In this document: positions 1 through 6,126 of the stretch, piece by piece | Layout: the number at the start of each line of letters is the position of its first letter | How positions within the stretch are numbered: position 1 is the stretch's first letter | Source: Oscillospiraceae bacterium | GTDB taxonomy: Bacteria > Bacillota > Clostridia > Oscillospirales > Acutalibacteraceae | Assembly (NCBI GenBank): GCA_003505905.1 | Contig: DNXM01000043.1 | Span: 1,172-10,338, forward strand | Direction of reading: 5' to 3' | Length of the DNA stretch: 9,167 nucleotides | Position numbers and translations under genes: made by a program | Notes under the pieces: generated by a model | The model's database searches: none | Seen by the model: only the letters and a program-made list of their open reading frames with translations | What the model was told of the DNA's origin: nothing

Positions 1-642
1 GGCGAAATTTACGGCTTTATCGGCCACAACGGCGCCGGCAAAACAACCACGCTCAAGGCCTGCGCCGGCATCCTCGATTTTTCCGAGGGCGAAATTTTGA
101 TTGACGGCGTGTCCGTGCAGGACAAGCCCGTGGAATGCAAACGCAAAATCGCCTACATCCCCGACAACCCCGATATCTATGAGCACTTGACCGGCATTCA
201 ATATTTGAACTTCATTTCCGACATTTTTCAAATTGCCCCGACAACCCGAAACGAGCGCATTACAAAGTATGCCGAAATGTTTGAAATTAAAAATAATTTG
301 GGCGATTTAATTTCCTCTTATTCCCATGGCATGAAGCAAAAGCTCGCTATCCTTTCCGCCCTCATTCACGACCCGAAGCTCATGCTGCTTGACGAGCCGT
401 TTGTCGGGCTTGACCCCAAGGCGACCCACCTGCTCAAGGGCATTATGGCACAGCGTTGCGCCGAGGGTGGAGCTGTATTTTTTTCCACTCACGTTTTGGA
501 CGTTGCCGAAAAACTCTGCAACAAGGTTGCCATCATCAAAAAAGGCAGGCTGATTGAATGCGGAACCATGGAAGAAATTAAAGGCGGCGGAAGCTTGGAG
601 GAAATGTTCATGGAGGTTACCGAAAACAACCATGAAAATTAA
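1..642 (+). CDS. ABC transporter ATP-binding protein, 5' end outside the window
   Basis: This is the nucleotide-binding subunit of an ABC-2 type exporter; it hydrolyses ATP on the cytoplasmic face to power the permease encoded next. The frame is open from base 1, and 213 residues are visible. By comparison with the family about 30 N-terminal residues are missing. Visible motifs, numbered from the first codon, are the Walker A loop GHNGAGKTT (8-16), a signature loop in the variant form YSHGMKQK (107-114) instead of LSGGQ, Walker B LMLLDEP followed by a D-loop (about 127-138), and the switch histidine in STH (154). The Q-loop area reads IPDNPDIYEHLTG, with no clear glutamine, as in many drug/bacteriocin-type ABC-2 ATPases. 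The gene overlaps the permease start by 11 bp, implying translational coupling. The substrate cannot be told. The internal ATG at 97 lies after Walker A and is not the start. Confidence 0.95.
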   Translation, partial: GEIYGFIGHNGAGKTTTLKACAGILDFSEGEILIDGVSVQDKPVECKRKIAYIPDNPDIYEHLTGIQYLNFISDIFQIAPTTRNERITKYAEMFEIKNNLGDLISSYSHGMKQKLAILSALIHDPKLMLLDEPFVGLDPKATHLLKGIMAQRCAEGGAVFFSTHVLDVAEKLCNKVAIIKKGRLIECGTMEEIKGGGSLEEMFMEVTENNHEN

Positions 643-2242
643 CGAAATTTTGCTTTTGTTTCGTGTTCAATTGCTCGGATTTTTCGGCGCAAATCAAAGC
701 AAAAAATCGAAAGACGGCAAGGGCAAAAAGAAAGCCCGCAGCTTCACCTACATGGCGGCGGTTTCCACGCTCGCCCTCGGCTATTTTTCGTTTCAATACA
801 GCTTTATGATTGCGCAAGCCATTCAAACCGTTGGCGGTTCGCCCGAAATTTTGCCGGCACTCATGGGCTTTGCCTGCTGCGTGATGGTGCTGATTTCCAC
901 GCTGTTAAAGGCTTCGCCGACCTTGTTCGGCTCGGGCGACACCGATATGCTCATGTCCCTGCCCGTGACGAGCGGCAGCATCATCGCAAGCCGCATCCTC
1001 GTGATTTACACCATGGACTTTTTGTACACGGCGGCACTGCTCCTTCCGCTCGGCATCGTTTATGTCCTCAATTTCCATCCGCCCGTGCTCGGCATTGTGC
1101 TGTTCGTTTTTCTCTTTTTTATCGTTCCGTTTTTGCCGTGCGTGCTCGGCTGTGTGCTCGGCACAATCATCGAAATTTTTACCGCCAAATTCGGCAGGAG
1201 CAACCTGCTCCGCAACATTCTCTCCGTCCTGCTTTTGGTTGCCGTGATGACAATGTCGTTCACGCTCTCAAGCAGTTCCATGGAAAAGTCGGCGGAAACA
1301 TACCGCATATTATCCGAAAAAGCTGTATCAATATACCCTGTGCTGCGCTTGTTTATTCAAGCGTTTTGCGGCGGAAGGGTGTTGCCGTTTTTGGCATTCA
1401 CCGCCGTTTCCGTTGTGCCGTTTGTGCTGTTTTGCCGGTTGGTCGGCAGCAAATTCCGGTTTTTTGTCGGCGTGGTCAACGCACGCAAATCGGGTCGCAG
1501 CTACAAGCTTTCCACCGAGAAAAACGGTTCGCCGTTCAAGGCGCTTTACCGCAAGGAAGTCAAACGCTTTTTCTCCTGCAACATCTACTTCATGAACTTC
1601 GGCGTCGGCATGATAATGGCTTTGCTCGCAACGGTTGCCGCCGTCGTGTTCCGCAGCCGCATCCTCGATTTTGCCGCCGAGAGCGGCATGAGCACGACCG
1701 TTTTCCGTGCCCTGCCGTTCGCATTGAGCCTGTTTGTGTGCTTGAGCACAACCAGTGCCTGCTCCATCTCGTTGGAGGGACGCAGCTTCAGCCTTATCCG
1801 CTCCCTGCCGATTGACGCAAAGGACTTTCTGCGGGCGAAAATTGCGGTGAATTTGACCGTAACCGGGTTGCCGGCGCTGCTGTGCGGCACGGTGCTTGCC
1901 GTTGCGTTCCGCTTGCCCGCTGTGGAATTCTGCGCCTGCGTGCTGCTGCCCGTGCTTTACTCTGCTCTCACCGCCGTGCTCGGTTTAACGGTGAACCTGC
2001 GCTTCCCGATGCTCGACTGGAAGTCGGAGGTCACACCCGTGAAGCAAAGCGCATCGACCTTCATCGCTGTTGTCGGCTTTATGCCGTTGACGGTCGTGCC
2101 CGCAATTGCCGTGCTGTTCTTTGAGCCGATTTATCCCATTGCGGCAGGCACGCTTGCGGCTGTGCTTGCGCTGACCGCTTTTTTGTGCTATCGACACACG
2201 ATGAACACCGCCGAGGCGAAAATCCGTAAAATCGGCGAATAA
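632..2242 (+). CDS. ABC-2 type permease, large two-half exporter subunit
   Basis: This is the membrane partner of the preceding ATPase, 536 residues. I chose the ATG at 632 (MKINEILLLF) because GGAGGT lies 14 bases upstream at 612-617 and the product then starts like a normal membrane protein; the frame stays open further upstream only as a shadow of the ATPase gene. About twelve hydrophobic segments are visible, roughly at 38-60, 74-94, 120-146, 150-180, 195-213, 250-270, 322-342, 357-377, 405-427, 433-455, 476-498 and 502-520. A Lys-rich cytoplasmic stretch lies at 24-36. A motif of the type SLPV/I followed by a basic residue and a hydrophobic stretch occurs twice (about 109-121 and 391-404), suggesting two homologous halves. 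The family is that of large ABC-2 permeases of Bacillota. Export is known for the family; the cargo is unknown. Confidence 0.88.
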   Translation: MKINEILLLFRVQLLGFFGANQSKKSKDGKGKKKARSFTYMAAVSTLALGYFSFQYSFMIAQAIQTVGGSPEILPALMGFACCVMVLISTLLKASPTLFGSGDTDMLMSLPVTSGSIIASRILVIYTMDFLYTAALLLPLGIVYVLNFHPPVLGIVLFVFLFFIVPFLPCVLGCVLGTIIEIFTAKFGRSNLLRNILSVLLLVAVMTMSFTLSSSSMEKSAETYRILSEKAVSIYPVLRLFIQAFCGGRVLPFLAFTAVSVVPFVLFCRLVGSKFRFFVGVVNARKSGRSYKLSTEKNGSPFKALYRKEVKRFFSCNIYFMNFGVGMIMALLATVAAVVFRSRILDFAAESGMSTTVFRALPFALSLFVCLSTTSACSISLEGRSFSLIRSLPIDAKDFLRAKIAVNLTVTGLPALLCGTVLAVAFRLPAVEFCACVLLPVLYSALTAVLGLTVNLRFPMLDWKSEVTPVKQSASTFIAVVGFMPLTVVPAIAVLFFEPIYPIAAGTLAAVLALTAFLCYRHTMNTAEAKIRKIGE

Positions 2243-2269
2243 AATAGCAAAAAACGGGAAAGATTACCG

Positions 2270-2298
2270 TTGACAAGCGGATATTGCTATGGTATAAT
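2270..2298 (+). promoter_or_regulatory. Strong sigma-A promoter for the surface-protein/sortase/LCP genes
   Basis: A perfect -35 box TTGACA (2270-2275) and a perfect -10 box TATAAT (2293-2298) are separated by exactly 17 bases, and TGG just before the -10 box makes an extended -10. Transcription should start near 2305, leaving a leader of about 59 bases before the ATG at 2364. The -35 box starts 27 bases after the permease stop codon, so this separates the downstream genes from the ABC operon. Confidence 0.9.
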
Positions 2299-2363
2299 GC
2301 AGTTGTATAAACAGAATTATTCCCATTCTGCAACAAACAACTTGAAAGGTCAGGTGTATTTCC

Positions 2364-2852
2364 ATGAAGAAAACCTTTGCCGCACTTCTTGTGCTGGTCT
2401 TTATGTTCACGATGGCGACCGTTGTTTCCGCTCTCCGCAGCCCTGTTGCGCCGATTATCGAAACAACTCGTCCCACAACCGCTTACACGATTCCCACAAC
2501 CGCAACTACCACCACCAAAACAACCACCACAAAGCCCGGCATTGTTACCACAAAGTCGGCTGTCAGCACCGATAAAAACGGCACCGATGTGAACGGAACC
2601 GACATCAACGGCACCGATAAAAACGGCACCGATGTGAACGGCACCGACAAGAACGGGACCGACATCAACGGCACCGACAAGAACGGTACCGACATCAACG
2701 GCAACCGTCACACCGCAAAGCCCGACCGTAACCCGAATGCGCCCGGCACCGGCTTCGGCGGCGGCACCATCAGCACGGCTCTTGCCGCAGTTGTTGCGGT
2801 TGCTTCGCTCTCCGGCGCAGTTGTTTTGCTTGGCAAAAAGAAGGAAGACTGA
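2364..2852 (+). CDS. Small repeat-rich surface protein, candidate sortase substrate
   Basis: The product has 162 residues and no recognised folded domain. In order: a signal peptide (1-23, cleavage likely after VSA), a Thr-rich stretch in which 18 of residues 34-69 are Thr, nine tandem pentapeptides D-[K/V/I]-N-G-T (70-114, the last ending in N), then APGTG (126-130), a glycine-rich spacer, a hydrophobic helix (about 137-156) and the tail KKKED. The last three parts have the layout of a cell-wall sorting signal, with APGTG as an xPxTG variant. AGGTG (2352-2356) precedes the ATG by 7 bases. The gene lies directly upstream of a class B sortase gene, and this pairing suggests an anchored wall protein. 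It could instead simply stay in the membrane through its C-terminal helix. Its role is unknown; the unstructured body suggests a stalk, spacer or carrier for sugar or metal ions. Confidence 0.85.
   Translation: MKKTFAALLVLVFMFTMATVVSALRSPVAPIIETTRPTTAYTIPTTATTTTKTTTTKPGIVTTKSAVSTDKNGTDVNGTDINGTDKNGTDVNGTDKNGTDINGTDKNGTDINGNRHTAKPDRNPNAPGTGFGGGTISTALAAVVAVASLSGAVVLLGKKKED
2571..2705 (+). repeat. Nine tandem 15-bp coding repeats (D-x-N-G-T)
   Basis: Nine head-to-tail 15-bp units, all in frame, encode DKNGT, DVNGT, DINGT, DKNGT, DVNGT, DKNGT, DINGT, DKNGT and DINGN. The glycine codon varies silently (ggc, gga, ggg, ggt), and Lys and Asp codons also vary. The units are therefore older than a fresh expansion, and the protein sequence rather than the DNA appears conserved. 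The last four units form two 30-bp pairs. Confidence 0.95.
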
Positions 2853-2893
2853 TTTCTTCGGCAAACAGAATGACGAACTGAATCAAACGAAAC

Positions 2894-2927
2894 AAAGCCT
2901 CCGTTTCTTTTTTGGATTCGGGGCTTT
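2894..2927 (+). terminator. Weak imperfect hairpin, possible leaky terminator
   Basis: AAAGCC-t-CCG (2894-2903) can pair with CGGGGCTTT (2919-2927) with one bulged base and a T-rich loop. There is only a short T stretch in the 3' arm and no clean T-run after it, so termination would be partial at best. It sits between the surface-protein gene and the sortase gene, where no other promoter is obvious, and could lower sortase expression relative to its substrate. Confidence 0.3.
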
Positions 2928-2963
2928 TGTGTTACACGGCATTATCAAGGAGAAAGGTGAAGA

Positions 2964-3833
2964 ATGAACCGAAACAAAGACGAATCGGCGCAGGATATTT
3001 CGCCGAATGAGGTCGGTAGCGGAGAAAAAAAGAAGAAAAAGAAAAAGAGCAAGGTCGCCGTCATTATTCTGTTGGTGCTGTTGGTTTTATCCGCCGTTTG
3101 CTTGGGTTACATCGGGTTTACGGTCATCACCAACAAGGCGGCGGAGGACGAATACGGCGAGGTGAGCGAAATTGCGACCCGACCCTCTGCCGGAATCTCC
3201 GACCGCACGGAAGCGGTTGAGCAGACGCCGAGCGGCTACAACCCCATCAACCTGAAAAAGCTGCGCAGCATCAACCCCGATGTTTACGCATGGCTGCGCA
3301 TTCCCGGCACTTATGTCGATTACCCCGTGGCGCAGAGCACGATTGACGACAACTACTACCTGCACCGCAACATTTACCGCCGCTATTTGTTCGCCGGCAT
3401 GATTTACACGCAATCCTGCAACCACAAGGATTTCAACGACCCGATTACGGTCGTTTACGGTCACAATATGCGCAGTACCACCATGTTTTCCTCCCTGCAC
3501 TATTTTGAAAAAGCGGATTTTTTTGAGCAGAACGAGTATTTTTACCTTTACACCATTGACCGTGTGCTCACCTACCGCATTGTTTCCGTCTATAAATACG
3601 ACAACCGCCACATCATGAATTCCTTTGACTTTTCAGACCCCGAAGTGCTGGCGGAATATCAGCAAAACATCCTCAACCCTGCGTCGACACTGCGCCATGT
3701 GCGCAGTGGCATCACGCTTGACGAAAACAGCAAAATCGTGATTTTGAGCACCTGCATGGCAAACGACAAAAAGTCCAGATTTTTAGTAAACGGAGTGTTA
3801 ATCAGCGATGTCCCGATTCAAGAAGAACCGTAA
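2964..3833 (+). CDS. srtB: Class B sortase
   Basis: This is a membrane-bound cysteine transpeptidase that cuts a sorting motif in an exported protein and links it to the cell wall. The product has 289 residues: a cytoplasmic N-terminus with a seven-lysine run (22-28), one membrane helix (about 31-53), a linker, then the catalytic domain from about 95. The stretch NPDVYAWLRIPGT...DYPV (104-121) and DDNYYLHR (128-135) are typical of class B. Catalytic residues are His167 in VVYGHNM, Cys264 in LSTC and Arg272 in KSRFLVNG, so the enzyme looks intact. The start has AAGGAGA at 2947-2953, 10 bases upstream. The likely substrate is encoded directly upstream. C. difficile SrtB is known to accept (S/P)PxTG motifs, to which APGTG is close. 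The 3' end overlaps the LCP gene by 26 bp. Confidence 0.93.
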   Translation: MNRNKDESAQDISPNEVGSGEKKKKKKKSKVAVIILLVLLVLSAVCLGYIGFTVITNKAAEDEYGEVSEIATRPSAGISDRTEAVEQTPSGYNPINLKKLRSINPDVYAWLRIPGTYVDYPVAQSTIDDNYYLHRNIYRRYLFAGMIYTQSCNHKDFNDPITVVYGHNMRSTTMFSSLHYFEKADFFEQNEYFYLYTIDRVLTYRIVSVYKYDNRHIMNSFDFSDPEVLAEYQQNILNPASTLRHVRSGITLDENSKIVILSTCMANDKKSRFLVNGVLISDVPIQEEP

Positions 3834-4980
3834 AAACACATACGATACCGATGTGGATTATTCCATTGAGCTTGACCGCATCAAGCCATATCGGGAAGAT
3901 GAGGCGTTTGAAGTTTATGAACCGCCGACACCGCAGGAATTGGAGAAGATGATTATGCAAAACAAAAAAAATCAGAAAAAAGGCAAAAAGAAAGGCCTGC
4001 TCATTTTTCTTATCATCCTGCTTGTCCTGCTTTTGGGCATCGGAGGAAGCTTCCTCTTTTTACAGCAGAAGGGTAAAAAAGATTTGATGAACTTTGACGA
4101 TGTGACGGTCGGCACGGTGGACGGAGCCATTGCGGAAAGTGACGGTAAAACCATCACCTATAAGGGCAAGACCTACCGCTTGAACGAAAACATCACCTCC
4201 ATCGCCTGCCTGGGCGTGGATAAAGAAGAATTGGTAGACACAACCACCCGAGGAACCGCCGGTCAAGCCGACACGAACATCGTGCTTGCCATTGACACGG
4301 CAACGGGAACCGTCACCGCCATCAACATTCCCCGTGACACCATGACGGATGTCAATGTCTACACCGCAAAGGGCGAATTTGTCGGCACAAACCACGAACA
4401 GCTCTGCTTGGCTTACGCCTATGGCGACGGCAGAAAAACAAGCTGTGAAAACACCATCGCTTCCATCGAGCGTGTTTTGTTCGGTATGCCGATTAACTCT
4501 TACATTTCGCTGGATATGAACGGCATCGGCGTGATTAACGACTCGGTCGGCGGCGTCACCGTTGTGCCTAATGAGAGCTTCGACACCTTCACGCAGGGGC
4601 AGAGCGTGACCCTGCACGGTGACAAGGCTGTTTCCTTTGTGCGGAGCAGAGCGACCGATGTCAACGCAAGCCTGCGCCGTTCCGAGCGTCATGTCACCTA
4701 TATCACCGAGTTTTCCAAAACGGCACTCGGTGCGGTGAAAAAAGATTTCGGCACTATCAGCCGCCTTTACAACACCACCATGAGCTACTGCTCCACCAAT
4801 GTGGATTTGAGCAAGGTCACTTACCTTGCCACCACGATTCTTTCCAAGGGCTTCGGCGGCTTGAACACCGTCACCGTTCCGGGCGAAATGAAAGCAGGCG
4901 AAACCTACGCCGAATACACATTGGACAACGAAGCAACCTTTGAACTGATTCTTGATATTTTCTACACGGAAGTGCTTTAA
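3808..4980 (+). CDS. LCP family (LytR-CpsA-Psr) glycopolymer transferase
   Basis: LCP enzymes move phosphate-linked glycopolymers (teichoic acid, capsule or other glycans) from a lipid carrier onto peptidoglycan or, in some Actinobacteria, onto a protein. The product has 390 residues: an acidic then Lys-rich cytoplasmic N-terminus (1-62), a membrane helix (about 64-85), then the extracellular LCP domain (about 130-310). Expected ligands of the pyrophosphate/metal site are present: D138, R148 and D155 (in QADTN), R176 in IPRDT, then FVRSR (R279, R281) and the arginines R290, R291 and R294 that follow D284. GGV at 248-250 matches the family pattern. The start ATG lies inside the sortase gene with GGAGTG (3792-3797) 10 bases upstream, so the two are translationally coupled. 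The acceptor is not known; wall polymer attachment is the default, and modification of the neighbouring repeat protein is a possibility. Confidence 0.92.
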   Translation: MSRFKKNRKNTYDTDVDYSIELDRIKPYREDEAFEVYEPPTPQELEKMIMQNKKNQKKGKKKGLLIFLIILLVLLLGIGGSFLFLQQKGKKDLMNFDDVTVGTVDGAIAESDGKTITYKGKTYRLNENITSIACLGVDKEELVDTTTRGTAGQADTNIVLAIDTATGTVTAINIPRDTMTDVNVYTAKGEFVGTNHEQLCLAYAYGDGRKTSCENTIASIERVLFGMPINSYISLDMNGIGVINDSVGGVTVVPNESFDTFTQGQSVTLHGDKAVSFVRSRATDVNASLRRSERHVTYITEFSKTALGAVKKDFGTISRLYNTTMSYCSTNVDLSKVTYLATTILSKGFGGLNTVTVPGEMKAGETYAEYTLDNEATFELILDIFYTEVL

Positions 4981-5000
4981 CGCAAATATTGCAAACAAAA

Positions 5001-5039
5001 AACTGTCGCAGGTGATTACTCATCTGTGACAGTTTTTTT
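5001..5039 (+). terminator. Strong intrinsic terminator, probably bidirectional
   Basis: Arms 5001-5015 and 5020-5034 form a 15-bp stem with two G-T wobbles and loop TTAC, and the final T-run reaches 5039. It ends the surface-protein/sortase/LCP transcript 20 bases after the LCP stop. The A-run at 4997-5002 gives a T-run on the other strand, so it can also stop transcription coming from the CAP lipoprotein gene. Confidence 0.93.
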
Positions 5040-5128
5040 CGCACTTAAACAAAGCAAAAAGGTTTTGCTCTATCTTTTTCAAAAGCTTGCGGTTTCCTTC
5101 TCCCCCAACCTCGCAAACAATTCGTTTT

Positions 5129-6040
5129 TCACTTGGGATAAACCAAATTCATACAGCAATAAACAACACCCTTTTCGCCGATGTAATAACCGACGGCGAT
5201 ATGCGTTGCCGTTTCACTGCGCATAGTTTTTTCGTGCACCGGCGAAACACGAAACGCCTCAAAAAAGTCGGCGCCGTCAACATTGCCGCTTGCGATGTTC
5301 TCACCGTATGCGCCCAATTCACCGTGAACGGTTTCAAAGCTTTTTCCGTTCGGTCGGGTATGCGAAAACACGGTGCTGATTTCTTTTGCCCTCATATCCG
5401 CCCAATCGCAAAAATAATCGGGTGCGGTTTTTAATTCGCTCAATCCTTTCTTTTTGCGGTACTCGTTTGTCAAGCGAATCAGGGTTGCTTTTTCCTGCGC
5501 AAAATGTGACGAAGCGTCCGACGGTGCCTCATCATAGCTGTAGGTTAAGTGCTGTTTGCAATCGGCGCACTCATAGGTTACCTTCACCTTTTGCTTGAAC
5601 ACACCGTACTTTTGCACCACCGTTTTGCTTTCGGGAATCGCCACCCAATTGTGGTTCGGGTCTTTGTATTCCCTTATGGTCGTTTTTTCCGTACGGCTTG
5701 CAGTCGCTCTTTGCGTGGTCGCTTTTGTCGTCGTTTTTGTCGTGGGCTGTGTTGCCTTTGCGGTCGTTTTTGTCGTCGTTTTTGTCGTGGGCTGCATGGT
5801 TGCCTTTGTCGTGGGCTGTGTGGTTTTTATTGTCGCTGCCTGCGTTGCGGGTTGCGTCACAACAAGCGCCGTTGTCGGCTCTGATTCGGCTTCGTTCGTT
5901 TGCACTTGTGCAGATTCCGACACAGCCGACTCCGGCACGGTTGTTTCAAGCGGTGAATCCGTTCGGCTCGTACAAGCAGTCAAAACCGGCGCCAAAAGCA
6001 CAGCGCAAACCGCCGCTCGAAAAAGAACTTTTTTTTGCAT
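5129..6040 (-). CDS. CAP-domain (SCP/PR-1-like) lipoprotein with Thr-rich linker
   Basis: This is an exported lipoprotein of 303 residues. The signal peptide ends in a lipobox LTAC with the lipidated Cys at 23, so the protein is tethered to the outer face of the membrane. A Thr/Lys/Gln-rich low-complexity linker (about 54-122) holds repeats of QPTTKTTTK. A small module follows with H130-x-W132 and C158-x-x-C161, probably a metal-binding or structural element. The CAP domain covers about 184-303, with FSHTRPNG (H227), YGENIASG (E247) and SPVHEKTM (H269), the usual cavity residues. Bacterial CAP proteins are common in spores and cell envelopes, but their biochemical role is mostly unknown. GGAG (6046-6049) is 5 bases from the ATG, with a second AAAGGA further up. 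The gene lies beyond the galU terminator, yet I see no clear promoter of its own. Confidence 0.9.
   Translation of the reverse strand: MQKKVLFRAAVCAVLLAPVLTACTSRTDSPLETTVPESAVSESAQVQTNEAESEPTTALVVTQPATQAATIKTTQPTTKATMQPTTKTTTKTTAKATQPTTKTTTKATTQRATASRTEKTTIREYKDPNHNWVAIPESKTVVQKYGVFKQKVKVTYECADCKQHLTYSYDEAPSDASSHFAQEKATLIRLTNEYRKKKGLSELKTAPDYFCDWADMRAKEISTVFSHTRPNGKSFETVHGELGAYGENIASGNVDGADFFEAFRVSPVHEKTMRSETATHIAVGYYIGEKGVVYCCMNLVYPK
5723..5794 (-). repeat. 27-bp direct repeat in the Thr-rich linker
   Basis: An identical 27-bp segment occurs at 5723-5749 and 5768-5794, 45 bp (15 codons) apart. It encodes the repeated QPTTKTTTK in the linker of the CAP lipoprotein (residues 83-91 and 98-106). 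Shorter relatives flank it (QPTTK at residues 75-79). It is a likely place for slippage and length variation of the linker. Confidence 0.9.
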
Positions 6041-6076
6041 GAAAACTCCGCCATCCTTTCACAAAAACCATACGAT

Positions 6077-6110
6077 AAAAAGCGGCAACCGCAGTTGCAG
6101 TCACCGCTTT
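6077..6110 (-). terminator. Intrinsic terminator of the RING/DUF2628-galU transcript
   Basis: On the minus strand a 14-bp stem with three G-T wobbles (arms 6097-6110 and 6079-6092, loop 6093-6096) is followed by a run of five T (6081 to 6077), three of them from the stem. It starts 17 bases after the galU stop and separates galU from the CAP lipoprotein gene. Confidence 0.88.
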
Positions 6111-6126
6111 CGCTTAATCGTTGCCG

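Noticed and set aside
554..631. Upstream start of the permease at 554
   Set aside because: The added 26 residues are polar and lie wholly within the ATPase gene; the ATG at 632 has a GGAGGT site and a normal N-terminus.
2571..2705. CRISPR-like or regulatory DNA repeat array
   Set aside because: Units are contiguous, 15 bp, in frame and silently diverged, with no spacers; this is a protein repeat.
2079..2864. Minus-strand frame of 261 codons with V-G repeats
   Set aside because: It is the complement of the D-x-N-G-T repeats plus the end of the permease gene; no ribosome site or promoter supports it.
4060..4998. Minus-strand reading frame of 312 codons opposite the LCP gene
   Set aside because: The plus strand encodes a complete LCP protein with all key residues; the antisense product is rich in V, G and H typical of shadow frames.
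5053..5069. Second hairpin AGCAAAA/TTTTGCT after the LCP terminator
   Set aside because: An A/T-rich 7-bp stem without a proper T-run on either strand; the stronger hairpin at 5001-5039 explains termination.
6041..6080. Promoter for the CAP lipoprotein gene
   Set aside because: No pair of -35 and -10 boxes with acceptable spacing was found; the gene may depend on read-through or a promoter inside galU.
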